Numbered from the stretch's first letter, positions 32,043 to 40,344 are shown. The stretch is 42,080 bases of DNA from Acidimicrobiia bacterium (GCA_023265025.1 JAHFUP010000029.1:1-42080), one strand, 5' to 3'. A program made the numbers and translations. Notes: generated by a model not told the origin, from the letters alone.

Positions 32043-32501
32043 CTATCGGTCGCCCAGATACAGCCGGAAGCCTTCGGCCTCCGCCTCGAATCCCATGGAG
32101 CGGTAGAAGGCGTGGGCGCCGTCGGCGGCGTGGCGCTTGTGAGTCAGCAACTGGAGTTTGTGGCAGCCGGCGTCGGTCGCATCGGCGAGCAGCCGGTCGA
32201 TCATCATCCGGGCTACCCCTCGCCGGCGGTGCTTGTCCCGGACGTACATCGACTCGATGAACGCCGTCGGCCGGCAGGCGTAGGTGAGGTGGGGCATGAC
32301 CAGGAGCGCGGTCGTCCCGATCGCGTCGTCGCCGTCGCGGGCCAGGTACACGGTGAGGTCGTCGGTCCGCATCATCCGGTCCCACGTGGCCTGCTGGCGC
32401 CCGGTGAGGTCGGTCGCCGACAGGTCCGGCCGCCGGTCGATGAGACGGGCGACGGCGACGAGGTCGTCAGGGCCAGCTCTTTCTACCGAGTAGGTCGCCA
32501 C
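32043..32501 (-). CDS. GNAT-family N-acetyltransferase
   Basis: A 152-residue protein with the GNAT fold. The acetyl-CoA pyrophosphate loop is RDKHRRRGVARMMIDRLL (R-x-x-G-x-A) after the beta4 strand FIESMYV, and the C-terminal motif AHAFYRSMGFEAEAEGFRLYL is typical. The substrate is unknown. It starts at GTG 32501, directly abutting the TGA of the kinase-like gene (TGAGTG), so the two should be translated together. Confidence 0.88.
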   Translation of the reverse strand: MATYSVERAGPDDLVAVARLIDRRPDLSATDLTGRQQATWDRMMRTDDLTVYLARDGDDAIGTTALLVMPHLTYACRPTAFIESMYVRDKHRRRGVARMMIDRLLADATDAGCHKLQLLTHKRHAADGAHAFYRSMGFEAEAEGFRLYLGDR

Positions 32502-33257
32502 TCAGATCGCCCGGCGCCAGGCCGTCACGAACTCCGCCACGGAGCGATGCCGCTCGGCCGGCGCCGGCTGGGTGGCCCGCCGCAGGACGTCGCCGGCGCC
32601 GGCGCCGCCACGGAACTCGCCGTCGAGGTCGCCGGTGTCCAGGAGGACCTGCGCCAGGCGGGCGAGATTGAACACCGTCGTGCGCTCGTCGATCGTCGCC
32701 GCGCCGCGGTGCTCCTCGGGCGCCATGAACCGCGTCGACCCGGGCATGCGGTCGCCCTCGACCACGAACGGCCCGGGGCGGTACTCGTCGAGGTCGCAAA
32801 GCCACACCCTCGCCGCGTCGAAGTCGTAGATCAGGCAGCCGTCGTAGAGGTCGCCGGCCACAAAGCCGGCGCCGGCCAGGGCCAGGTGGGCGTCGAACAC
32901 CGCGTCGAGCGCGGCGAGCACGTCGGGCCGCAGGAGCGAGCGGAACCGGGCGTGCGGCCCGGTCGGGTCGAGGCGCTGCCGGCGGCCGGCGCACGGGGCG
33001 CCGTACAGGACCTCGCCGTCGACCCACGGGTACACGAGCCTCAGGCCGGCGCCGGCCTCGGTCACCTCCAGCAGCGGGATGATCGCCGGGTGGGGGACGG
33101 CCCGATGCAGGGCCACTGCCCGCCGCAGCGCCGGCACCGCCCGTTCCTCGACCGACTCCTTCACGAACAGCCGCCGTCCGTCGACCTCGACGCCGTAGGA
33201 GCGGCAGCCGGAGTCCTGCTGTTCGAACTCCCGAAATGGCTGCACTGACGTGCGCAT
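32502..33257 (-). CDS. Protein kinase-like protein with altered catalytic loop
   Basis: A 251-residue kinase fold. Lys33 in RRLFVKES fits the ATP Lys. The catalytic loop AGDLYDGCLIYD has Asp136, but Cys141 where kinases have the metal-binding Asn. CDLDEY (155-159) stands for the DFG motif, and GSTRFMAPEEHRG fits the APE segment. The glycine loop is weak. It may be an active atypical kinase or a pseudokinase. ATG 33257 lies in the loop of a perfect 14-bp inverted repeat and has no ribosome site; GTG 33245 is an alternative. It is followed by the abutting GNAT gene. Confidence 0.7.
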   Translation of the reverse strand: MRTSVQPFREFEQQDSGCRSYGVEVDGRRLFVKESVEERAVPALRRAVALHRAVPHPAIIPLLEVTEAGAGLRLVYPWVDGEVLYGAPCAGRRQRLDPTGPHARFRSLLRPDVLAALDAVFDAHLALAGAGFVAGDLYDGCLIYDFDAARVWLCDLDEYRPGPFVVEGDRMPGSTRFMAPEEHRGAATIDERTTVFNLARLAQVLLDTGDLDGEFRGGAGAGDVLRRATQPAPAERHRSVAEFVTAWRRAI

Positions 33258-33276
33258 ACGACCGTCAGTGCAGCCA
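33237..33276 (-). repeat. 14-bp inverted repeat enclosing the kinase-like start codon
   Basis: TGGCTGCACTGACG and CGTCAGTGCAGCCA form perfect arms around a 12-base loop. On the minus strand it lies 13 bases after the stop of the CWB2 gene, and the loop contains the ATG (33257-33255) of the kinase-like gene. It may be the terminator of the upstream gene, a translation-control hairpin, or both. Confidence 0.6.
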
Positions 33277-33289
33277 GTTCGTTCTGGGG

Positions 33290-35947
33290 CTAGTGCTTGG
33301 CCTTGCGGGGGACAGAGGGATCGGGCGCCGGCGCCCGTCCCTTGTTCTCCCGGTTCTTCCGGGAGGCCCGGTCGAGCAGGAAGATGCCGGCGGCGGCCAG
33401 GACGGCGAAGACCACGATCAGCGCCCACGGAACGTCGCCGGGCGACGCGCTCTGGGCCACCACAAGCTGGTCGACCTGGTCGGTCAGGTTCAGAGCCTTG
33501 ATCTGCTCCTCGGCCGCCCCGGTGTCGCCGCCCGGGGTGAGGAGGAGGATCCCGCCGGTGCGGGCGATGGCTGCGGCGGCAACCGCGGCGTCCACCGGGC
33601 GTGACTCGTCGGCCACGTAGACCACGTTGACCGGCAGGCCGCGGGACTTGAACTCGTTGATGACCGCCGCGGAGGTGGCCGCCACGTCGGCGCCACCCAG
33701 GCGCTTGGCCCCGGGAAGGCGGGTCAGGGCGCTGTCGGCGATGGCTTCCGGCCCGCCGATCACCCACGTGTTCTGGACGTTCGCGCTGGTGAAGGCCTCG
33801 GCCGTCGGCGCCGGCACCCCGTCCCGGTCGACGAAGAGCACGGGCATGCGCAGGGCGGCGGCGAAGGCGAGGCCGGCGGCCGACTCCTTGCTGGCCGGGT
33901 TCACCGCCACTGCGCCACCGAACGCCGGCACCGAGCGGGTCTTCTCCTCGGCTGTGCGGACGTCCATCGCCCCGGCCACCGCCTTGCCGATGTCGGCCGG
34001 CGTGGCGCCGGTGAGGCGGATGACCTTGGCCTTGTCGGCGGTCGACGTCGGGATCGTCGTGGTCGTCGCCGGCGCGCCGGCCACCGTGGTCGGCGGCGGC
34101 GGCGTGGTGGTGGTGGGGATGGCCGCGAGGTTCGTGATCACGCCGGCCTTGGTGATCTCGTCGACCAGCTTCTGGGGGATCGACGCCTCGTCGCCGATCA
34201 CGTACAGGCCCGTGGAGCCGAGCCGACCGATCTCGGCCTTCTGCTCCTTGGTCAGCGACTTGCCGTCGACGACCAGGAGGGGGGCGTGGTTGGCCCTCGC
34301 CAGGACGGCGCCGGCGCAGGCGCCGGCCACGTCGTCCTTGTGGACGACGACGAGCTTGGACGTGAAGGACGTCCCGATGCGCTCGGAGCCGCCCGGGTAG
34401 GCCATCTGGGCCACGGCCACAGACAGGTTGGCCGGGCTGGCCTTGGGCAGCTCGGTGGTGAGGGCCGGGCCCGGCTCGCCGAGTCGGAGGGTGGCCAGGA
34501 ACACGTCGTTGGCCGCGCTGTCGACGTTGCCGTTGCGGGCGTCGCCCCAGGCGAACAGGACGGAGTCGTTGCCCAGGGGCACCGAGTCGGGGCCCCACCA
34601 GGTGTAGGTGCCGTTGCGGCCCAGGGTGCCATCGTCGAGGTTGATCGACCGGTCGGTGATGCGCCGGTTGCCCGAGAAGGTCAGCCCCCCGTCGGTCGAG
34701 GACGCGTAGTAGACGTCGCCCTGGCCGGCGGGCCGGGGGATGACCGGGCTCGGGAGGTTGGTCCGGGTGTCGAACCAGACCACGTCGACCCGGCCGTTGG
34801 GGGCGACGGAGATGTCCGGCGCCAACTGGCGGACGCCGTTGCCCCGGGGGTCGTCGTTGACCCGCACGGGCTGGGACCACGTGGCGCCGTTGTCGGTGGA
34901 GCGCTGGACGAGTGCGTCGAGGTCGCCGAAGTTGAAGCCCAGGTAGGCCACGTACAGGGTGCCGCTGCTGGTGTCGACCGCCATCTTCGGGAAGCCGGCG
35001 TTGCCGGCCGGCGCCGGCGCGGTCGTGGGCGCCACGGTGGCGTCCTGGATCGGCGTACGGGTCCAGGTCGCCCCACCGTCGCTGGACTTGGCCACCACGA
35101 CGGGGTGCGGGGCGGTGGCCGGGTCGTCACGGTTGCGCCAGGCCATGTAGACCGAGCCGTCCTTGCCGACGACCGGCGGGGTGATCTCCCGGACCTTCTC
35201 GTCGGGTGCCTGGGCCTCGACCGGCGCGCCCCAGGTCTTGCCGCCGTCTTCGGAGCTGGCCACCACGGCACGGCGGTCACCCTGGCCGCCCTGGGCGCCC
35301 ATGTTCAGTGGGTTCACGACGTACCAGCCGACGACGTAGAGCTTGTCGCCCGAGGCCCGGGGCTGGACGGCCACGCCCGGGCGGATGATGAAGGGCCGGG
35401 AGTCCCGGGCGCCCTGGATGGCGACGACCCCCCGCTCCCATGTCTTGCCGCCGTCGGTCGAGCGGTTGACGATGGCCGAGTCGCCCTCGCCGGCGGCGGT
35501 GCCGGTCTCCGGGCGCTGCTGCTCACCCCGGTGGGAGGCGTAGGTGGTGTAGACGTTCTGGCCGGTGCCCCACACAACGCTCTTGTTGAAGTGGGCGTAG
35601 CCGCCCGAGTCGTAGGTGCGACACGGCGGGTCGGCGAAGTCGCTTGGGACGGTGAGGTGGCCGGTGTTGGGCCAGGTCCGGCCACCGTCGAAGCTGGTGG
35701 CGAAGTCGCACTGGCCGGTGAGGAACTCCTCGGTGATCATCACCACGTGGCGGGGGTCGGCTGGGTCCACGGCGAAGCCGGGGATGTCCCGGCCCCGGAC
35801 CGGGTCCTGGTTCTCGCTCTGGAACCGGGTGTTCTCGCTCACCCGGCCCTTGGGCACCTCGCCCTGCGCCGGGGTGCCGGCGATGGCCAGCAACACGCTC
35901 AACCCCAAGCCGATAGCCGCCGGTCGACGAAGTGCAGCCGTCTTCAT
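33290..35947 (-). CDS. Surface sialidase-like (BNR) protein with CWB2 repeats and C-terminal anchor
   Basis: An 885-residue protein. A signal peptide (about 1-29, LGLSVLLAIAGTPAQG) leads to a sialidase-like beta-propeller with BNR/Asp-box units (SFDGGRTWPNTG, SEDGGKTWG, SSDGGATW, STDNGATWS, STDGGLTFSGN) to about 500. Cell-wall-binding repeat 2-like units follow (RIGTSFTSKLVVVHKDDVAGACAGA, GLYVIGDEASIP, TWVIGGPEAIADS), with a Thr/Pro/Ala-rich linker between. A membrane helix (ALIVVFAVLAAAGIFLL) and basic tail end the protein. The sialidase active site cannot be confirmed, so binding is as likely as hydrolysis. GAGGGGCG precedes the ATG. It is probably displayed at the cell surface. Confidence 0.82.
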   Translation of the reverse strand: MKTAALRRPAAIGLGLSVLLAIAGTPAQGEVPKGRVSENTRFQSENQDPVRGRDIPGFAVDPADPRHVVMITEEFLTGQCDFATSFDGGRTWPNTGHLTVPSDFADPPCRTYDSGGYAHFNKSVVWGTGQNVYTTYASHRGEQQRPETGTAAGEGDSAIVNRSTDGGKTWERGVVAIQGARDSRPFIIRPGVAVQPRASGDKLYVVGWYVVNPLNMGAQGGQGDRRAVVASSEDGGKTWGAPVEAQAPDEKVREITPPVVGKDGSVYMAWRNRDDPATAPHPVVVAKSSDGGATWTRTPIQDATVAPTTAPAPAGNAGFPKMAVDTSSGTLYVAYLGFNFGDLDALVQRSTDNGATWSQPVRVNDDPRGNGVRQLAPDISVAPNGRVDVVWFDTRTNLPSPVIPRPAGQGDVYYASSTDGGLTFSGNRRITDRSINLDDGTLGRNGTYTWWGPDSVPLGNDSVLFAWGDARNGNVDSAANDVFLATLRLGEPGPALTTELPKASPANLSVAVAQMAYPGGSERIGTSFTSKLVVVHKDDVAGACAGAVLARANHAPLLVVDGKSLTKEQKAEIGRLGSTGLYVIGDEASIPQKLVDEITKAGVITNLAAIPTTTTPPPPTTVAGAPATTTTIPTSTADKAKVIRLTGATPADIGKAVAGAMDVRTAEEKTRSVPAFGGAVAVNPASKESAAGLAFAAALRMPVLFVDRDGVPAPTAEAFTSANVQNTWVIGGPEAIADSALTRLPGAKRLGGADVAATSAAVINEFKSRGLPVNVVYVADESRPVDAAVAAAAIARTGGILLLTPGGDTGAAEEQIKALNLTDQVDQLVVAQSASPGDVPWALIVVFAVLAAAGIFLLDRASRKNRENKGRAPAPDPSVPRKAKH

Positions 35948-36068
35948 AAACGCCCCTCAGATGGTTTCCAGCCGGACGCATTCTTAGCGCGCCTGAACAC
36001 TTCTTTTCACTAGGTGCGTTTCCGCACTAGCGGAGGCACGGCCCCCCGTTCACTCGTAGAGTTCGGTC

Positions 36069-36776
36069 ATGGCGGAAGCCCGGGTGGCGGACCAGTACGC
36101 CCACCACTACCACCTCATCGTCTCGATTCTGAAGGGTGTGGTGCTGTACGCGGCGGCGACGTCGATCCTCGCCATCTACGCCGCGGACACGGCCACGAGC
36201 GTCAAGACAGTCGCCACGCTCTACTGGGTGGCCGGCCTGGTCTCCATGATCGCCAACTACGACGGGATCATGGTCGGGTCGCTCGTGATCACCCGGCCTC
36301 CCAACATCACCGACGTCGTCATGCCGTTCCTGCTGGGAGTGGCCGAGTACAGCCATTTCGCCATCCTGATGCCGGTGGCGGGACCGGAAGCCACGTCGGC
36401 GCAGCTCGCCCACCTGGCGTGGTGGCCACTGCTGATGGCCACGTTCACCTTCATCGCCTGCATCGAGATCACCGCGACCAAGCGCGCCACCCTCGAGTCC
36501 AGCCGCATGGCGCCCGAGATGGCCGAGCTGCACGGCTGGTACCGGGACAGCCTCACCGGCGGGCAGCGCTTCACTGCCCTCTCCTCGTTCGTCCTCTTCT
36601 TGGCGTTTGTCGCCCTGCGCACCGGTCTGCCCGGCGACCTGGTGGCGCTGGACACGCTTCGGAGGTGGCAGGGAGTGCTGGCCGTCCTGGTCGCCATGGG
36701 AAGCGTCGCCGGCCTCCTGGCCACCGAGCAGGTCCGCCGGCGGATCGACGCCGGCCTCGGCGTCACCCCGCCCTAG
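36069..36776 (+). CDS. Polytopic membrane protein of unknown function
   Basis: A 235-residue protein not recognised. About six hydrophobic helices are visible: LIVSILKGVVLYAAATSILAIYA, VATLYWVAGLVSMIANY, ITDVVMPFLLGVAEYSHFAIL, LAWWPLLMATFTFIACIEI, FTALSSFVLFLAFVAL and GVLAVLVAMGSVAGLLA. The N-terminus has ADQYAHHYH, a His cluster before the first helix, and NYDGIMVGS lies between helices 2 and 3. It diverges from the CWB2 gene with a 121-bp gap between starts. The frame has typical coding character but no clear ribosome site. Confidence 0.7.
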   Translation: MAEARVADQYAHHYHLIVSILKGVVLYAAATSILAIYAADTATSVKTVATLYWVAGLVSMIANYDGIMVGSLVITRPPNITDVVMPFLLGVAEYSHFAILMPVAGPEATSAQLAHLAWWPLLMATFTFIACIEITATKRATLESSRMAPEMAELHGWYRDSLTGGQRFTALSSFVLFLAFVALRTGLPGDLVALDTLRRWQGVLAVLVAMGSVAGLLATEQVRRRIDAGLGVTPP

Positions 36777-36908
36777 GACGTAGCCCCTCCCGGGCTTCCA
36801 CGGTCGCGACGAACCTCGGGTGAACGTTCATGAACCTCAGCCAGCGGCGGGTGACGTCGATCGAGACGCTCGAGCAGCCGCGGCACTCACCGCCGCCATG
36901 GCGGCATG

Positions 36909-37262
36909 CTACCCCTGGGCCGGCGAGTACGCCCAGGCTTCGATCTCGACCAGGGCGTTGAGCGGCAGGCCGGCGACGGCGACCGCGGCCCGGGCCGGGC
37001 GGTGGTCGCCGAACGCGTCGACGTAGGCTTCGTTCATGACCGAGTAGTCGTTCATGTGGCGGAGGTAGACGGTGGTCTTGACGACCGACGGCAGGCCGGC
37101 GCCCTCGGTTTCCAGCAGGGCGGCCATGTTGGCCAGGGCCTGGCGGGTCTCGTCGGCCACGCCGCCGTTGACCAGGGCGCCGTCGACCAGGCCCAGTTGC
37201 CCGGACACGGCCAACCAGTCGCCGGCCCGCACGACCGGCGTATAGGGCCCGAGGGGCTTCAG
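36909..37262 (-). CDS. ridA: RidA-family (reactive intermediate deaminase) protein, start unclear
   Basis: The frame encodes KPLGPYTPVVRAGDWLAVSG, VADETRQALANMAALLETEG, VVKTTVYLRHMNDYSVMNEAYVDAFG and RAAVAVAGLPLNALVEIEAWA, a complete RidA core with the substrate Arg in the PARAAVAVAGLP stretch. RidA deaminates reactive enamine/imine intermediates from PLP enzymes. After the stop of the iscA/erpA-like gene no ATG, GTG or TTG exists in frame before KPLGPY. CTG 37262 is the only near-start, and the frame runs open upstream inside that gene. Either CTG is used through coupling or a base is missing. Length from CTG is 117 residues, close to normal. Confidence 0.78.
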   Translation of the reverse strand: MKPLGPYTPVVRAGDWLAVSGQLGLVDGALVNGGVADETRQALANMAALLETEGAGLPSVVKTTVYLRHMNDYSVMNEAYVDAFGDHRPARAAVAVAGLPLNALVEIEAWAYSPAQG

Positions 37263-37266
37263 CGCG

Positions 37267-37587
37267 TTAGGAGAAGCTCGATCCGCAGCCGCAGCTACGG
37301 GTGGCGTTGGGGTTGTTGATGGCGAACCCCGCGCCCTGGAGGCCGTCCTTGTAGTCGAGCGAGGCACCCTTGAGCAGCGGGGCACTGGCCGCGTCGACCA
37401 CGACCTTGACGCCACCGTCGTCGGAGACGGTGTCGTCGGGGGTGAAGTCCTTGTCGAAATACATCTCGTAGCTGTAGCCCGAGCAGCCGCCCGGACGTAC
37501 GGCAACGCGGAGGGCCAGTTCCTCGTCGCCCTCGGCCTGGATGAGCTCCTTGACTTTCAGGGATGCAGCGCCCGACAGAGTGAGCAT
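37267..37587 (-). CDS. Iron-sulfur cluster insertion protein, IscA/ErpA type
   Basis: A 106-residue A-type carrier: LTLSGAASLKVKELI, RVAVRPGGCSGYSYEMYFD with the first ligand Cys, then FAINNPNATRSCGCGSSFS with the C-terminal CGC pair. All three Cys are present. It receives clusters and delivers them to apo-enzymes. AGGAGG lies 7 bases before the ATG. It is followed by ridA with no usable start between, and preceded by a SufR-like regulator, so the stretch looks like an iron-sulfur locus. Confidence 0.93.
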   Translation of the reverse strand: MLTLSGAASLKVKELIQAEGDEELALRVAVRPGGCSGYSYEMYFDKDFTPDDTVSDDGGVKVVVDAASAPLLKGASLDYKDGLQGAGFAINNPNATRSCGCGSSFS

Positions 37588-37625
37588 GGTTTGAGTCCTC
37601 CTACAGACTTCTACTGGTATCCAGA

Positions 37626-38294
37626 CTACCTGATCGAAAGCTCAACTTGACAGGGATCCCGGTCGGCGAGCGTCCGGAAACGATCAACGCCGGCGCCGCC
37701 GATCGATTCCACGAATCCTTCGACCAGCCCCCGGTGGAGGTGGCAGACCACTTCGGGGTGCGCGGCGGCCAGCTCGGCGTACGGGCAGTGGGTGAAGGCG
37801 ATGGTGGCCAGGCCGTCCTCGTGGACGACCGCCGGGTCGAAGCCGAGGTCGGCCAGCATGGCGGTCACCGCGTCGACGCAGCCGGCCCGGACCCGGCGGG
37901 TGGCGTAGGTCTCGGCGAGGGCCCGGCCCTCCTCCGCGCCGGCCTCGGCGCTCAGGTCGGCGGCGGCGCCGGCCGCGGCGGCAACGTCGGCCAGCATCCG
38001 GGCCAGCACCGGGAACGCCGGCGGCTCCAGGCCCAGCGACGGGGCATCGGGAGCCAGGGCATAGCGGTTCTGGGGACGGCCGACCGAGCCCCGGTTGTCG
38101 GTGTGGACGTCCAGCAGACCGACCTCCCGCATGCGCTCCAGGTGGGGGCGGACGGTGTTGGCGTGGAGGTCCAGCGTCTCGGCGACCTCGGCGGTGGAGC
38201 GAGGGGTGCTCGACCGGGCCAGCTCGAGGTAGATGGCGTACCGGGTGTTGTCGCCCAGTGCCTTCAGGACGTCCAACCGGCCCATCTCCTCCAC
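37626..38294 (-). CDS. SufR-like HTH regulator with conserved Cys residues
   Basis: A 222-residue regulator. The N-terminal ArsR/MarR-like winged helix is LDVLKALGDNTRYAIYLELA, STAEVAETLDLHANTVRPHLERMREVGLL and the wing RGSVGRPQNRYAL. The C-terminal half has GCVDAV, HCPYAELAAAHPEVVCHLHRGLVEG, with Cys spaced x30 and x13, as in SufR-type sensors that bind a 4Fe-4S cluster. It lies between an iscA/erpA-like gene and mrp, consistent with control of cluster biogenesis. GTG 38294 is chosen because TAATAT lies 7 bases upstream, giving a leaderless start; ATG 38285 is preceded by GGAGGAG with no spacing. It would probably repress itself and mrp. Confidence 0.82.
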   Translation of the reverse strand: MEEMGRLDVLKALGDNTRYAIYLELARSSTPRSTAEVAETLDLHANTVRPHLERMREVGLLDVHTDNRGSVGRPQNRYALAPDAPSLGLEPPAFPVLARMLADVAAAAGAAADLSAEAGAEEGRALAETYATRRVRAGCVDAVTAMLADLGFDPAVVHEDGLATIAFTHCPYAELAAAHPEVVCHLHRGLVEGFVESIGGAGVDRFRTLADRDPCQVELSIR

Positions 38295-38301
38295 GGGTTC
38301 G

Positions 38302-38327
38302 ATATTACCGGTCAACCCCGGTAAAAT
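38302..38327 (+). promoter_or_regulatory. Divergent leaderless promoters over a palindromic operator
   Basis: TTACCGG-N6-CCGGTAA (38305-38324) is a perfect palindrome between divergent genes. Its two ends are also the -10 boxes: TAAAAT (38322-38327), 6 bases before the mrp ATG at 38334, and on the minus strand TAATAT (38307-38302), 7 bases before the regulator GTG at 38294. Both transcripts would start at or next to the start codon. A regulator bound here would shut both genes. Confidence 0.65.
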
Positions 38328-38333
38328 CCAGGC

Positions 38334-39494
38334 ATGCTCCCGACCGACGCCGATGTGATGGCCACCCTGCGGGGTGTGGTCGATCCGGAACTGGGCGCCG
38401 ACATCGTCGAGCTCGGCATGGTGAACGGTGTCCAGGTCAACGACGACGGCTGGGTCGAGGTCACCGTCGCCCTCACCATTTCCGGCTGCCCGCTGCGGGT
38501 CCAGATCCGCGACGACGTGGTGTCGAAGGTCTCGGGCCTGCCCGGTGTGGCCGGCGTGAAGGTCCACTTCGGCGAGATGAACCAGGAGCAGCGCAGCGCG
38601 GTCATGCAGCGGGCCCGGAAGTCGGCCGCCAACCGGGCGCCGGCCACCGAGGTGCCCCTGACCGCCCGGATCCTGGCCGTGGCCAGCGGCAAGGGCGGGG
38701 TGGGCAAGAGCTCCGTCACCGTCAACCTCGCCTCCGCGCTGGCCGCCCGTGGATTCTCCGTGGGCGTGCTCGACGCCGACATATGGGGCTTCAGCGTCCC
38801 CCGCATGCTCGGGATCAACGTCCGCCTGGGCGCCGGCGATGGCGGTCTCATCCGCCCGCACGAGATCGAGGTGGGCGCCGGCAAGCTCAAGGTCGTCAGC
38901 ATGGGCCTGGTCGTCGACGACGAGGACAAGGCCATCATGTGGCGCGGCCTGATGCTGGCCAAGGCCCTGGAGGAGTTCCTCACCAAGGTGGCCTGGGGCG
39001 ACCTCGACTACCTGCTGCTGGACATGCCCCCCGGCACCGGCGACGTCCAGATGGCCCTCGGGCGCATCCTTCCCCGCGCCGAGGTGCTGGTCGTGACCAC
39101 GCCGGCCCTCGCCGCCCAGAAGGTCGCCATCCGGGTGGCCGACATGGCCCGTCGCTCCTACCTCAAGGTCCTGGGCGTGATCGAGAACATGAGCACGTTC
39201 ACCTGCGACCACGGCGAGGTGTATTCGTTGTTCGGCTCCGGCGGCGGCCAGGCGCTGGCCACCGACCTCGGCGTACCGCTCATCGCCCAGGTGCCCCTGG
39301 AGCCGGCGGTCAGCGCGGCCAACGACTCGGGCCAGCCCCTGTCGGTCGCCGCCCCCGACGGCGCCGCCGGCGCCGCCTTCGCCGCCGCCGCCGACCGCAT
39401 CGCGGATGAGCTCCTGCCCCCCGTCGACATGGCGGGCTGCACCGCCCGGATGCTGGCGACCGTCGAAGCCGCCCTCGGCCCCGTCAAGACCTGA
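38334..39494 (+). CDS. mrp: Mrp/ApbC-type iron-sulfur cluster carrier ATPase
   Basis: A 386-residue protein. An N-terminal MIP18/DUF59 domain (about 1-90, VMATLRGVVDPELGADIVELGMV, ISGCPLRVQI) is followed by a deviant Walker P-loop ATPase (VASGKGGVGKSSVTVNLA, LDADIWGFSVPRML, LLDMPPGTGDVQM, VIENMSTF). The C-terminal cluster site reads CDHG with a single Cys instead of the CxxC of other Mrp proteins. It carries and transfers iron-sulfur clusters. It is divergent from the SufR-like regulator and probably leaderless. The 3' end is followed by a palindrome shared with the 23.8-kb region. Confidence 0.92.
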   Translation: MLPTDADVMATLRGVVDPELGADIVELGMVNGVQVNDDGWVEVTVALTISGCPLRVQIRDDVVSKVSGLPGVAGVKVHFGEMNQEQRSAVMQRARKSAANRAPATEVPLTARILAVASGKGGVGKSSVTVNLASALAARGFSVGVLDADIWGFSVPRMLGINVRLGAGDGGLIRPHEIEVGAGKLKVVSMGLVVDDEDKAIMWRGLMLAKALEEFLTKVAWGDLDYLLLDMPPGTGDVQMALGRILPRAEVLVVTTPALAAQKVAIRVADMARRSYLKVLGVIENMSTFTCDHGEVYSLFGSGGGQALATDLGVPLIAQVPLEPAVSAANDSGQPLSVAAPDGAAGAAFAAAADRIADELLPPVDMAGCTARMLATVEAALGPVKT

Positions 39495-39497
39495 GGC

Positions 39498-39545
39498 AAC
39501 TGGTGACGGAAAAGCCGGTCCTGGCCTGTCGAACCGTCACCAGTT
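39498..39545 (+). repeat. Long-armed palindrome, copy B
   Basis: Perfect 12-bp arms (AACTGGTGACGG / CCGTCACCAGTT) lie between the convergent ends of mrp and an MBL-fold gene. The reverse complement matches copy A (23772-23825) over about 28 bases with one mismatch near the arm. Its position suits a bidirectional terminator; sequence sharing suggests a dispersed element. Confidence 0.65.
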
Positions 39546-39555
39546 CGAGGAGGGG

Positions 39556-40344
39556 TCAGGCGGCTCGCAGGTGCCAGGCGCCACCTGACCGCGTGGCCCG
39601 GCCGTCGGCGGCCAGCTTGAGCAGGTGGGCGTGGACGGTGGAGGCGGCGGCCTCGTGGAGCGCCGGCGCCAGATCGACGTAGACCGCCTCCACCAGCTCG
39701 TCGAGGGTGGCGGCGCCGGCCTCGAGGGCCTCGACGATCGATGCCTCCCGCTCCAGCCGGTGGGCGATGTAGCCGGCCAGGCGGTTGGCGGGGTCGTCGA
39801 TGAGGTGGCCGTGGCCGGGGGCGATGGTGCGGAGCCGGAGCCGGCGGGCGCTCAGGCGCTCCAGGGAGGCGAGGTAGGCGGCCATGTCGCCGGCCGGCGG
39901 GGCGATCATCACCGACGACCCGTCGATCACCGTGTCGCCGGAGAACAGCATGCGCTCCTCCTCCAGCAGCCAGCACAGGGAGTCAGCAGTGTGCCCGGGC
40001 GTCCGCAGCGCGGCCAGGCGGAACTCGGTGGCCTCAATGCCGAACCCCTCGTCGACGGACTCGACGAACTCGGCACCGGTTCGCGCCGCCAGGGCGCCGG
40101 CGGCGCCGGCGTGGTCGGAGTGGGAGTGGGTGACGACGATCCAGCGGATTCTGTCGCCGCCGCAGCCGACGATGGCGTCGACGTGGGAGGCGAGGTCGGG
40201 CCCCGGGTCGACGACCACGATCTCGTCCACGCCGACCAGGTAGGTGTTGGAGCCGGCGCCGGTCAGGGGGCCGGCGTTGGGGGCGACGATGCGGCGCACG
40301 AGCGGGCTGATGGCCGACGCCACGCCGGGGGACAGGTCAGCCAA
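39556..40344 (-). CDS. Metallo-beta-lactamase-fold hydrolase, glyoxalase II/LACTB2-like
   Basis: A 262-residue protein: TGAGSNTYLVGVDEIVVVDPGP, the metal motif VVTHSHSDHAGAAGAL, TPGHTADSLCWLL, FSGDTVIDG and IAPGHGHLIDDP. All two-metal ligands are present. The C-terminal winged-helix-like part (ASIVEALEAGAATLDELVEAVY, AHLLKLAADGRATR) is that of LACTB2-type proteins. It probably hydrolyses a thioester or nucleic acid; which one is unknown. The TTG start overlaps the fxsA stop by 8 bp. It converges on mrp. Confidence 0.88.
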   Translation of the reverse strand: MADLSPGVASAISPLVRRIVAPNAGPLTGAGSNTYLVGVDEIVVVDPGPDLASHVDAIVGCGGDRIRWIVVTHSHSDHAGAAGALAARTGAEFVESVDEGFGIEATEFRLAALRTPGHTADSLCWLLEEERMLFSGDTVIDGSSVMIAPPAGDMAAYLASLERLSARRLRLRTIAPGHGHLIDDPANRLAGYIAHRLEREASIVEALEAGAATLDELVEAVYVDLAPALHEAAASTVHAHLLKLAADGRATRSGGAWHLRAA

